Origin: Clostridium yunnanense
GTDB taxonomy: Bacteria; Bacillota; Clostridia; Clostridiales; Clostridiaceae
DNA: 64,000 nt
Reading direction: 5' to 3'
NCBI RefSeq assembly: GCF_016595795.1
Contig: NZ_JAENHN010000059.1
Location: forward strand, 186,001 to 250,000
The position numbers and the translations under genes are program-made. Below are positions 35,989-45,600 of the stretch, one piece after another. The notes under the pieces are model-generated. The model searched no databases. It worked only from the letters and a program-made list of their open reading frames with translations, and was not told the origin of the DNA. Each line of letters opens with the position of its first letter. Position 1 is the stretch's first letter.

Positions 35989-36041
35989 AGATGAACTACT
36001 TCATATTAGAATTTATATTTTATTACGAAGTGGTACATCCA
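35989..36041. repeat. Short family B palindrome, copy 6
   Basis: About 52 bp: ATGAACTACTTCATATTAGA at the left and TATTACGAAGTGGTACATCC at the right. It keeps the two ends of the family but lacks the central 45 bp, as expected for an internal deletion. Confidence 0.65.
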
Positions 36042-36075
36042 TAGCATAAAGAAAAACTACAATAAAATTAAAGAC

Positions 36076-36107
36076 AAGATATGATTTACCGCAGTAAATC
36101 ATATCTT
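36076..36107 (+). promoter_or_regulatory. Perfect 14-bp hairpin next to a ribosome binding site
   Basis: AAGATATGATTTAC (36076-36089), loop CGCA, then GTAAATCATATCTT (36094-36107). The ribosome binding site AAGGGGG starts 2 nt later. No T-run follows, so it is not a normal terminator. It may affect translation or mRNA stability of the nucleotidase gene, or be a DNA operator. Confidence 0.5.
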
Positions 36108-36121
36108 TAAGGGGGATTAAT

Positions 36122-36814
36122 ATGAAATACGAAGTTATAATATTTGATGCAGATGAAACTCTTTTTGATTTTAGAAAGTCTGAAAGAGAAGCTTTTAAAA
36201 ACTCTATGATTGAATTTGATATTAAATATGATGAAAACCATCATTTGAAAATATATAGTGAAATAAATACAGCTATATGGAAAGAGTTTGAAGAGGGGCT
36301 TATTACACAAGAAAAATTAAAAGTAGAAAGATTCAAGAGATTAGCAAATAAATTAGAAGTTGCTTTCGACGAAGTTGAATTTGCTAAGGCGTATATGAAG
36401 CACCTAGCCAATGCATCTTTCTTATTTGAGGATAGTGAGGCGCTTGTAGAGAGTTTGTATAAGGATTATAAATTAACCATAGTAACAAATGGTTTAACCG
36501 ATGTTCAGAATGGAAGAATAAAAAAATCTACTATAGCAAAATATTTTCAAGATGTGGTGATTTCAGAAGAAGTTAAGGTAGCTAAGCCAGATCCAAGGAT
36601 ATTTGAGCTAGCCTTAAGTAATCTAAAACACACTGATAAGAGTAAGGTTCTTATGGTTGGAGATAGTTTAAGCTCTGATATAAAGGGTGGAGTAAATGCT
36701 GGAATTGACACCTGTTGGTACAATCCGAGTAAAACTCCAAATACAACATCTATAAAGCCAACCTATGAGATAAGTAGCCTTAATGAACTAAAGGATATAA
36801 TTAATGTTAGATAA
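36122..36814 (+). CDS. yjjG: HAD-family nucleotidase, YjjG type
   Basis: 230 residues. HAD motif I is FDADETLFDF (nucleophile Asp10, acid Asp12), motif II VTNGL, motif III Lys in KVAKPDPRIFELAL and motif IV MVGDSLSSDIKGG. The sequence FDADETLFDF is characteristic of YjjG-type pyrimidine 5'-nucleotidases, which remove non-canonical pyrimidine nucleotides. AAGGGGG lies 6 nt before the ATG. It is monocistronic with a hairpin in front and a terminator behind. Confidence 0.85.
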   Translation: MKYEVIIFDADETLFDFRKSEREAFKNSMIEFDIKYDENHHLKIYSEINTAIWKEFEEGLITQEKLKVERFKRLANKLEVAFDEVEFAKAYMKHLANASFLFEDSEALVESLYKDYKLTIVTNGLTDVQNGRIKKSTIAKYFQDVVISEEVKVAKPDPRIFELALSNLKHTDKSKVLMVGDSLSSDIKGGVNAGIDTCWYNPSKTPNTTSIKPTYEISSLNELKDIINVR

Positions 36815-36928
36815 AAGAAACATATATTTTTAAGTTTGTTTTAAGGTGTTAAAGATTGTATTGCAAGTTTTAACATATTAAGTATTCAATCATAAAATTA
36901 TATAGAAATATAAAATATTTTTTTAAAA

Positions 36929-36978
36929 AGGTAAAGATAACGAGAAATTTACAATAATTCTCGCTATCTTTATTTTTT
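36929..36978 (+). terminator. Intrinsic terminator of the nucleotidase gene
   Basis: AAAGATAACGAGAA pairs with TTCTCGCTATCTTT with one mismatch, followed by ATTTTTTTG. Confidence 0.8.
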
Positions 36979-37033
36979 TGTAATAATTATTACCTAACTA
37001 TAAATATATTATACAGAAGCTGAATTACTATAT

Positions 37034-37101
37034 GTTGGAAGTTTTGATCTGTATACTTATTTGGGCACTTTGTATACAGGGAGCTAGTAGTGCAACCGGC
37101 C
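37034..37101 (+). promoter_or_regulatory. Class II cyclic-di-GMP riboswitch aptamer
   Basis: The RNA reads GTTGGAAGTTTTGATC... then TTTGGGCACTTTG, a GTATAC-type hairpin, and GAGCTAGTAGTGCAACCGGCC. The blocks TTGGGCACTT and GAGNTAGTAGTGCAACCG are the conserved core of c-di-GMP-II riboswitches as I remember the class (C. difficile, C. acetobutylicum). The pseudoknot GTTGG (37034-37038) with CCGGC (37096-37100) can form with two G-U pairs. The TSS is probably near 37019, from a TATTAT at 37007. Confidence 0.88.
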
Positions 37102-37133
37102 AATTTTAAAAAATTGGTCGGTTTTATTTTTTT
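37094..37133 (+). terminator. Riboswitch-controlled terminator (expression platform)
   Basis: AACCGGCCAATTT pairs with AAATTGGTCGGTT over a short A-rich loop, then TTTATTTTTTT. Its left arm contains CCGGC, which the aptamer uses in its pseudoknot. Ligand binding would therefore block the terminator, so this looks like an ON switch for the adhesin gene 25 bp downstream. Confidence 0.8.
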
Positions 37134-37158
37134 AAAAACTATTAAAAGGAGTGAAGAA

Positions 37159-40100
37159 ATGAAAAAAAGAAAATTACCGACCATTGTACTGATGCTTGTA
37201 TTCTTTATAGTACAAATTTTCTCTCAAGCCTTACAAACAAAAGTGGTTAAGGCAGAGGAGATTGCAGACTTTCCATTTATAACTGGGGTAAGTGTAACTG
37301 ACTTAAAGGACCAACCACTAAAGGATGGCATTGATAAAAGTTCTGAGGTACGTGTAAAGTATACTTTTGCAATTCCAAATACCGGAGATGTTAAGGCAGG
37401 GGACACTTATAAAATGAAGATGCCTAAACAAATTGCTATTCAATACGCTTTTGCTTTAGATATTAAGGATAGTAAAAATGGTACTTTGGGCAAAGTAACT
37501 TTTAACACAAATGGAGACATAATTATAACTTTTTCAGATTATGCTAGTACTCATTCAAATGTAAGCGGTTATTTTTATGTGGATACTGTATTTGACAAAA
37601 GTAATATAGGTAATACTAATCCTCAAAAAATAGTGTTTGATCTTGGGGGGAATTCCAATCCTGTAACAATTAGCATTAACTTTGAACAGCCATCAATTCC
37701 AGCAACCTCTATTGAAAAAAGCGGTAGCTATGATCCAAGTACAAATCAGATTATGTGGACAGTTAAAGTTAATAAAGAAAAAGTTACGGTTAAAAATGGC
37801 CAGGTTATAGATAACATTCCTATAGGTCAGGAATATGTGGAGAATTCAGCAACCATAGACAATGGCGGCGATACAAGTAAATTCAGCTATCGACCAGCAG
37901 AACCAGGTGACACTGCAAAGACAGGAACCTTAAAGTACACTTTTCCAGAAACAATAAATGATGTGTACAAAATAACCTTTAAAACAAAGGTAACAGATCC
38001 GAAAGCTTTTGAAAAGGAAGGGGATAGTACTAAGGAGTATAACACTGTTACTCTTAATCATGATGGTACTACAATTTCTAACACAGCTTCAGTGACAGTT
38101 ACTACAAATTATATTGATAAGAGCGGAAAGTACGTAGAGATGACTAGTGAAAGCGGCAGTATTGCTGGTAGAATTGACTGGACCATAAAAGTCAACAATA
38201 ACGCTCAGGTTCTGACAAATGCAAAAATTAATGATAAGATTCCTGAAGGCTTGACCTTAACCGCAGGCAGCTTTAAGGTTAATGGAAGTGTAACAACAGG
38301 CTATACCTACAATAACAATACTTTAGAATATACTTTCCAGGGAATCATAGATAAACCTCAGACAATAACTTTCTCAACAGATGTAACTGATCCTAATGTT
38401 TATAATTCTAATGCAGGTAAAACCTATACTAATACAGTTACCTTAAGTGGTGAAGGGGTTAATGGAACACCATCATCAACTAGTAATGGAGTAGGCGTGC
38501 CATCAAATGTTATTAGAAAAACTGGAGTATCCTATGATCCTTCGGCTCATTATATTACTTGGAAGATCATAGTTAATAACAACAAGATAAACATTGATAA
38601 TGCTGTGGTTACAGATAATATTCCAGTAGGACAAAAGTATGTTGAAGATTCGGCAACTATCGATCAAGGTGCTGATATAAAAGGCTTCGAATATGTACCA
38701 GTTTCAACTGGTGATACTTCTAAGACAGGAACCTTAACTTATAAGTTTTCTGGCACCATTAACAAAACCTACACTATAACCTTTAAAACTGAGATTATGG
38801 ATAATAATGTTTTTGGTGTTAATAAGACTAGTACAGAGTATAATACAGCAGTATTAACAGGAAGTAATATACCACAATCATCTTCAACAGGTAGTATAAA
38901 TGTTACAAGTGAAGTTATTAATAAATCAAATATAGGTTATGATTACACTACAAGAGAACTAACTTGGAAGGTTGTAATTAATAAAAATGCTATGCCTATA
39001 AAGAATGCGGTAGTAACTGACAACATTCCTCTAGGACAGGAATATGTTGAAAATTCTGCAACCATTGATAGTGATGGAGATGTAAGCAAGTTCTCTTATG
39101 TAAAAGCAGCAAGTGAGGACAAAGAGAAAACTGGAATCTTAACTTATACTTTCTCTGATACTATAAATAAAACTTATACTATAACCTTTAAGACAAAGAT
39201 CACTGATCTAACTGTTTTTAAGGAAAATGGAGATAAGACCCTAAAGAATAAAGCAAGTTTGACAGGAGATGTAATTCCTCCAGGAGTAAGTAGTGAAGGT
39301 ACTAAGACTATTGGAAATACAGTGATAGCAAAGTCTGCTGATTATAAACAAGGAAATAATTATATAGACTGGAATGTAGTCGTTAATTCTAATGCAATAC
39401 CTCTAGACAATGCAACTATTGAAGATAACTTACAGGAGGGATTAGCTCTTGATACAATTTCGGTAACCTTGTATAAGGAAATTTTGAACCCAAACGGTAC
39501 TTTAACAAAAGGCGATTTAGTACAGCTTAATGAAAAAAGTGTTAAGTATGATATGACAACAAGGAAATTCACCTTCACTTTCCCGGAAGCTCTAAATGGA
39601 CCTTATCTACTAAGTTTTAGGACTAATGTTACAGATAAGAGTAAATCTCCATTTAAAAATTCTGCTTCCTTTAAGGGAAGTAAAACAGAAGAGGATTCTA
39701 CTTCTGGTAATGTAAATGTGGTTTACCAAGGAGGTGGCAGTGGTGGTACTGGTGAAACAGGAAGTATCACTGTAGTAAAGGTAGATAGCAAGGATAACAC
39801 AAAAAAATTGCAAGGTGCAACCTTCAATCTTATAGACAGGTATAAAAATGTTATAAACACTGGAACCACCAATATTGACGGGAATCTAAAGTTTGACGGA
39901 ATAAGATACGATATTCCTTACTATGTTCAAGAAGTAACTCCTCCAACTGGATATAATTTAACCAAACCAGATGGAGTTGAAGAGGGGCTATATAGTTTTA
40001 CCATTGACAGCAGTAGCGAAGTAAAGAATATAAGTTATACATGGAAAGATGAAAAAATCACTGGCGGTATTCGTATTACTAAAACTGATATATCTACTTC

Positions 40101-42372
40101 AGAACCATTATCAGGAGCAACTATATCTATATATAAAAATGATGGTACCTTCGTTAATAGTAAGGGAACTGAAATGGGTATGGTGGAATTTTATAATTTG
40201 GAGTACGGCGATTACTATTTCCTAGAAACTGATGCACCTGAAGGCTATGTTCTAAATACTGATAAACATCCATTCAGTATTAGAGAAGATGGAGTTATCA
40301 TAAGAGACAGTTTAACTAATACAAAGATAACTGGAGGTATTCAGATTTCTAAAACTGATATATCTACTTCAGATGCAATACCAGGAGCTACAATCTCAGT
40401 GTATACTGAAAATGATGAACTGGTAGATAGTAAAGTTACCAATTCTGATGGAATAGTATTATTTGACAACCTAATATATGGAAAATACTACTTTACTGAA
40501 ACAAATGCTCCAGAAGGATATCAGTTAAATACTGAAAAGCACCAATTTGAAATTAAAGATAATGGTACTATATTAACAGATAAACTTACAAACACAAAGA
40601 TAGTTGGTGGAATAAAAATATCAAAGACTGATATATCAACTTCAGCTCCAATTCCTAAAGCTACCATTTCAATATACAATATAGATAATATATTGGTGGC
40701 TAGTAAGGAGACAGCAGTTGATGGCACTGTTTTATTTGATAACTTAACTTATGGAGATTATTATTTCTTAGAAACAAATGCTCCAGAAGGATATTTGTTG
40801 AACACCGAAAAGCATCCTTTTAGCATTAGAGATAATGGAGTTATTTTAAAGGATACTTTAACAAATACAAAAATTACTGGAGGAATAAAGATTTCTAAAA
40901 TTGATATATCAACCTCATTACCAGTACCAGGAGCAACTGTTTCAATTTATACTAGCGATAATAAGCTTGTTATAAGTAAGGTTACAGGTATTGAAGGTAC
41001 TGTGCAGTTTGATAGTCTGCCTTATGGAAACTATTATTTCTTGGAGACAAAAGCGCCAATTGGATATACTTTAAACACTGAAAAGCATACATTTAGCATT
41101 AAGGACAATGGTGTTATCTTAAAAGACACCTTTACAAATACTAAGATTTATGGAGGAATAAAAATTTCTAAGACTGATGTATCAACTTCAGCACCTGTAC
41201 CAGGAGCAACAATATCCTTGTATAGCAGTGATGATAAGCTTATTACTAGTAAGGTTACTTCAGCAGATGGTTCAGTAGAATTTGATAAATTAGTTTATGG
41301 AAGTTATTATTTCCTAGAAACAAAGGCTCCAGAAGGGTATTTGTTAAACTCTGAAAAACATTCATTTAGTATTAAAGAGGATGGAGTAATTTTAAAGGAT
41401 GCTTTAACAAATACAAAAATCACCGGAGGTATAATTATAACAAAGAGTGATTTTTCAACCTCGGCACCAGTACCAGGAGCAACTATATCTATATATACTG
41501 CTGATGGTAAACTTGTAGTTAGCAAGGTAACAGCTGCAGATGGAAAGGCTGAGTTTAATAAACTAGACTATGGTAACTATTATTTCTTAGAAACAAAGGC
41601 TCCAGAAGGATATCTACTAAATACTGAAAAACATCCATTTAGTATTAAAGAGGATGGAGTGATATTGAAGGATAGCTTAACTAATACAATGATAACAGGT
41701 ACAATACAGATTAAGAAAATTGATGAAGCAGGTAACTCTTTACCAGGTGCAGAACTAACTTTATTTGACCTAAATGGAAGTATAGTTAAAAAAGCAGTAA
41801 CTGATTCCAAAGGTATTGCTAGTTTTACTGATATTAATTATGGAGAATATAAGGTTAAAGAAACAAAAGCACCTGAAGGATATAATCTTTCTGATAAAGT
41901 TGTAAGTGCTAAGGTAGATGGAAATGAGAATGGAAAGATTTATGAGGCTGAGGCTATCGTTGATACAAAGATAAAAGCTGATATCACAATAAAGAAAGTA
42001 GATGAAAGTAATAATCCTCTTTCAGGAGCTGAATTTACTTTATACGATTCAGAAGGAAAAGCTATTAGTAGTGCTGTATCAGGTAGTGATGGTACTTTGA
42101 TATTTAAAGACGTAGTCTATGGAAATTACACTATAAAAGAGACAAAAGCTCCTAAGGGCTATAGCTTAAATGATAAAGTACTAGAGGTTCAGGTTAAATC
42201 TTCAGATGCACAGAGTTTTATGTTTAATAATATAAAGATTGTAGCTGTTATACCTCAGACTGGAAGCGTTATTGATAGTTCGATTTTATTGATATTAGGT
42301 ATGTTGGCATTGCTTTCAGGATCTGTATTCATATTAAGAAGAAGATTATATAAAAATGATAATGCTTCTTAG
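37159..42372 (+). CDS. Giant sortase-anchored adhesin with SpaA/Cna-B repeats
   Basis: 1737 residues. A signal peptide is cut after VKA at about 32. An Ig-like adhesin head (about 33-180) is followed by five collagen-binding-like domains of about 135 residues (about 183-860) sharing DNIPVGQ.YVE.SATID and TYTITFKT. Nine SpaA/Cna-B domains follow (about 867-1690), six of them near-identical in tandem at 969-1513, with the Lys, Glu (FLETKAPEGY) and Asn (LTNTKI) that form internal isopeptide bonds. The end is a sorting signal, IPQTG at 1698-1702, a membrane segment and RRRLYKND. The open frame reaches 37090, but AAAAGGAG fits the ATG at 37159. It should be displayed on the cell wall and controlled by c-di-GMP through the upstream riboswitch. 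No sortase gene is in the window. Confidence 0.92.
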   Translation: MKKRKLPTIVLMLVFFIVQIFSQALQTKVVKAEEIADFPFITGVSVTDLKDQPLKDGIDKSSEVRVKYTFAIPNTGDVKAGDTYKMKMPKQIAIQYAFALDIKDSKNGTLGKVTFNTNGDIIITFSDYASTHSNVSGYFYVDTVFDKSNIGNTNPQKIVFDLGGNSNPVTISINFEQPSIPATSIEKSGSYDPSTNQIMWTVKVNKEKVTVKNGQVIDNIPIGQEYVENSATIDNGGDTSKFSYRPAEPGDTAKTGTLKYTFPETINDVYKITFKTKVTDPKAFEKEGDSTKEYNTVTLNHDGTTISNTASVTVTTNYIDKSGKYVEMTSESGSIAGRIDWTIKVNNNAQVLTNAKINDKIPEGLTLTAGSFKVNGSVTTGYTYNNNTLEYTFQGIIDKPQTITFSTDVTDPNVYNSNAGKTYTNTVTLSGEGVNGTPSSTSNGVGVPSNVIRKTGVSYDPSAHYITWKIIVNNNKINIDNAVVTDNIPVGQKYVEDSATIDQGADIKGFEYVPVSTGDTSKTGTLTYKFSGTINKTYTITFKTEIMDNNVFGVNKTSTEYNTAVLTGSNIPQSSSTGSINVTSEVINKSNIGYDYTTRELTWKVVINKNAMPIKNAVVTDNIPLGQEYVENSATIDSDGDVSKFSYVKAASEDKEKTGILTYTFSDTINKTYTITFKTKITDLTVFKENGDKTLKNKASLTGDVIPPGVSSEGTKTIGNTVIAKSADYKQGNNYIDWNVVVNSNAIPLDNATIEDNLQEGLALDTISVTLYKEILNPNGTLTKGDLVQLNEKSVKYDMTTRKFTFTFPEALNGPYLLSFRTNVTDKSKSPFKNSASFKGSKTEEDSTSGNVNVVYQGGGSGGTGETGSITVVKVDSKDNTKKLQGATFNLIDRYKNVINTGTTNIDGNLKFDGIRYDIPYYVQEVTPPTGYNLTKPDGVEEGLYSFTIDSSSEVKNISYTWKDEKITGGIRITKTDISTSEPLSGATISIYKNDGTFVNSKGTEMGMVEFYNLEYGDYYFLETDAPEGYVLNTDKHPFSIREDGVIIRDSLTNTKITGGIQISKTDISTSDAIPGATISVYTENDELVDSKVTNSDGIVLFDNLIYGKYYFTETNAPEGYQLNTEKHQFEIKDNGTILTDKLTNTKIVGGIKISKTDISTSAPIPKATISIYNIDNILVASKETAVDGTVLFDNLTYGDYYFLETNAPEGYLLNTEKHPFSIRDNGVILKDTLTNTKITGGIKISKIDISTSLPVPGATVSIYTSDNKLVISKVTGIEGTVQFDSLPYGNYYFLETKAPIGYTLNTEKHTFSIKDNGVILKDTFTNTKIYGGIKISKTDVSTSAPVPGATISLYSSDDKLITSKVTSADGSVEFDKLVYGSYYFLETKAPEGYLLNSEKHSFSIKEDGVILKDALTNTKITGGIIITKSDFSTSAPVPGATISIYTADGKLVVSKVTAADGKAEFNKLDYGNYYFLETKAPEGYLLNTEKHPFSIKEDGVILKDSLTNTMITGTIQIKKIDEAGNSLPGAELTLFDLNGSIVKKAVTDSKGIASFTDINYGEYKVKETKAPEGYNLSDKVVSAKVDGNENGKIYEAEAIVDTKIKADITIKKVDESNNPLSGAEFTLYDSEGKAISSAVSGSDGTLIFKDVVYGNYTIKETKAPKGYSLNDKVLEVQVKSSDAQSFMFNNIKIVAVIPQTGSVIDSSILLILGMLALLSGSVFILRRRLYKNDNAS
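40063..41697 (+). repeat. Six tandem coding repeats of about 273 bp in the adhesin
   Basis: Units start at 40063, 40333, 40606, 40879, 41152 and 41425. The first is 270 bp, the rest 273 bp. Each encodes GGI.I.KTDISTSAP.PGA ... TNTKI. The close similarity at DNA level in the later units suggests recent duplication or exchange and possible length variation between strains. Confidence 0.88.
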
Positions 42373-42477
42373 AAGGAGAAAGGTCAATTAAATAATGTAA
42401 GAGAGAAAAGTAATTTTTTCAATATTTTAATTTTTTAAAAAATTTCTATTTAATAAAACCATAAAATCATACTATTA

Positions 42478-42522
42478 TTATCTTGGAGCATCTCTTTCAG
42501 AGGTGCTCTTATTTTTTTCATA
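42478..42522 (+). terminator. Intrinsic terminator of the adhesin gene
   Basis: GAGCATCTCT pairs with AGAGGTGCTC over loop TTC, followed by TTATTTTTTT. Confidence 0.8.
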
Positions 42523-42568
42523 ATTGTTAAATGAAAACTTTTGTAACAAGCTAAGATATAAAATAAGC

Positions 42569-42599
42569 TTGTATATTATGGCAAAATTTGTGATATAAT
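42569..42599 (+). promoter_or_regulatory. Promoter of the AAA operon (extended -10)
   Basis: TGATATAAT ends at 42599 (TATAAT 42594-42599), with TTGTAT 19 bp upstream. It lies about 35 bp before the start codon. Confidence 0.5.
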
Positions 42600-42632
42600 T
42601 AGTAATCATGGATAGAACTGGGGGAGTTAAGA

Positions 42633-45600
42633 TTGGCAAAAAATAATTCAAATAAAGAACCTTTAAAGCCAAAAAGCATGCTTAGAATTTTATTTCCGGA
42701 AATTCAAGTTGCAGATTACATAAAAGAAAACGGTATTATAAATAAGGAAATGTTTAAGAAAAGCCAAAAGGCAGCAAGCAAAGCTGTTACAAATGCAACA
42801 AGTACTGTAGGAAAAAAAGCTGCTAAAACAGTTTCAAATGCTGTAAAATCCACTGAGCAAGTGGTTAATCATGTTGAAAAGTCAGTAGGGTCAAGCAAGA
42901 ATGTAGTTAAAGAGATGGCTAAGAGCACAGTGGATACTGTAAATAGCGTATCTAAAAATATTAATAATGAAGCAAATACAATATCAACCAATAGTAATAG
43001 CGCTATTTCATCAACTGAAAGTGTAAGCGATATAGATACAAAGATAGAAAAACCTATAGATCAGCTTGAAAAAGCTTTTGATACAATTGAGAGCGAACTA
43101 TCAAAGTATGTATTAGGCCAAAAGGAATACTTAAGAAAGTTATGTATTGCTTTTAAAAGACCTTTTGTATATGGAGATACGGATGGTGTTAAGAATGCTA
43201 TTTTTGTCACTGGACCTAAGGGATCGGGCAGACATCTTTCAATAAAAGCTATAACAAGATTTTTAAAAGAAGAAAAGGTTTTAAAGAAATCTGGAGTTTT
43301 CACATTAGATTTAGCTAATTATAAGTTGGAAAAAGATGCAGATAACTTATTTTTGTCCGACTTATATACTGCACTCTATGGACAAGAGCCTGTAGTTGTT
43401 TTTGATAATTATGATAAATGCCATTCTAATGTTTTGGATCTTATCTCTAAATTAGTTATAGATGAAAAGCTTGAACTTAATAGAAGATTTATGGATCAAT
43501 CTGATTCCATGGTAGATGTAACTGGTAAAGGAACACTTAATCTAAATACTACAGATGAAATTCAAGCTAATGGTAAATACCTAGTCTTCATCACTGAGAA
43601 GAGTGAAGATAAGATTAGAACAATGTTTTCAAGCAAGTTTATGCAAAAGGTCTATGACATAATAAGTACAACAGCACTTACTGAGGAAAATCTTTCTAAA
43701 ATAGCGAAGGCTGATTTAGATGAATGTATAACGAAAATATATAATAATCTTAGTGTTGGTATTACTTTTAAGGAAAGCAAAATATTAGATTATATAATAA
43801 ATAATATAAACAGAGCTGAAGGAGCTCATGCATTAAGTACTTTTATAGAAGAAAATATATATGCACCTATCGTTGAACTTCAGCTTACAGAGAAGATTGT
43901 AAAGAATAAGGGATATACCTTAGAGGTGTCTAATGATGAATTGGTTATAGCTCATGGATCAGAAAAGATCCAGTTGGCATCAGTTATACAGAAAGCTGAT
44001 ACAGAAGGAATAGAAGAATTAAATAAAGAACTTGATGATATCATCGGTTTAGATAGTGTAAAGACATTTATAAAGACTTTACAAGATAATATAAAAGTAC
44101 AAAATCTTAGAAAAAGTCAAGGAGCTAGTGAAGCAAAAATATCTCTTCATATGATATTTACAGGTAATCCTGGTACAGGAAAAACAACCATGGCTAGAAT
44201 TATGGCTAGGTACCTAAAGGCATTGGGATACTTAAGCAGTGGTCATTTAGTAGAAGTTTCAAGAAATGATTTAGTAGGACAGTATGTAGGTGAAACTGCT
44301 CAAAAGACTATGGCTAAGGTAAACTCTGCTATGGGAGGAATACTATTTATCGATGAGGCCTACTCTTTAGCAAGAGATAATAATGATGTTTTTGGTATAG
44401 AAGCAGTGGACAGTCTTGTTAAAGCTGTAGAAGATAATAGAGATAATCTTGTTGTTATCCTTGCAGGTTATACAAAAGAAATGGAAGATTTCTTAAAGAC
44501 TAACAGTGGACTTAAATCAAGATTTAATCATAATGTTGAGTTTCCAGATTATACTCCAAAGGAACTTTTGCAAATTTCTAAAGTGCTTGCAAAATCCAAT
44601 GGATATAAACTAGAGGATATCTTAGATGAGCAGCTTATAACTTTATATGAAGGAAAACAGATAAAGGGTAAAAATGATAGTGGAAATGGAAGACTTGCTA
44701 GAAATATAATAGAGCAGGCTATCGCAAATCAGTCCAAGAGACTTGCAGCAATTGATGAAAAAGATATAAGTAAGGATGATATGAACACTCTTACTGTAAG
44801 TGATTTTGGATTTGATAAGAAGGTTGATTTTGATTTAGAAGCAGAACTTTCAAAGGTAATAGGACTAAACGAAGTTAAGAATTTTATAAGAGATTTAGAA
44901 AAGCAGCTTATTGCTAAGGAAAAGAGAAAGAAGCTTGGAATAAATGTAGAGTCTTCACAATCTTTAAATATGATATTCACTGGAAATCCTGGAACAGGAA
45001 AGACTACAGTAGCAAGACTTATTGCTGATTTAATGAAGAAGATGGGTATATTAAAATCAGGTCAAGTTATAGAAACTGATAGAAGTGGACTTGTAGGTCA
45101 ATACTCAGGCGAATCCACTAAAAAAGCTACTGAAATATTTAAATCAGCTTTAGGTGGAGTTCTATTTATAGATGAAGCTTATGCAATTATGTCTTCAGAA
45201 AATGATCCTTTAGGTAAGGAAGCTGTAGATGTACTTGTAAAACTTGTAGAGGATTTTAGAGAAGATATCATAGTAATACTTGCAGGATATGATAAGGAAA
45301 TGGGAGAGTTTTTAGATACAAACTCAGGACTTAAATCTAGATTCCCACTTAAGATAAATTTCTCAGACTATAGCCTAGACGAGCTTTTACTAATAGGTAA
45401 ATCTATGATAAAAGGAAAAGGTTTTGTCCTTGCAGGTAATGCTGAAGATGAACTTAGAACTTCTATAGATGAAGAAAAGAGAAAAGGTGGAGCACAATCT
45501 GGTAACGGAAGAATGGTTAGGAATATAGTTGAAAAAGCTATAAGAGCCCAATCCTCAAGAATTGCAGATTTAGAAGACTTCGATGAAAAAGCAGTGGTGC

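Noticed and set aside
37020-37160. Class I c-di-GMP (GEMM) riboswitch
   Set aside because: The GEMM core with GGGACGCAAAGCC-type sequence is absent; the conserved blocks fit class II.
40063-41697. Regular direct repeats that could be taken for a CRISPR array
   Set aside because: The units are 273 bp, lie in one open frame and encode SpaA-type domains; there are no short repeats with unique spacers.
40521-41810. Minus-strand open frames inside the adhesin and in many other genes
   Set aside because: They are antisense shadows of strong genes, lack ribosome binding sites, and in the adhesin recur with the repeat period.
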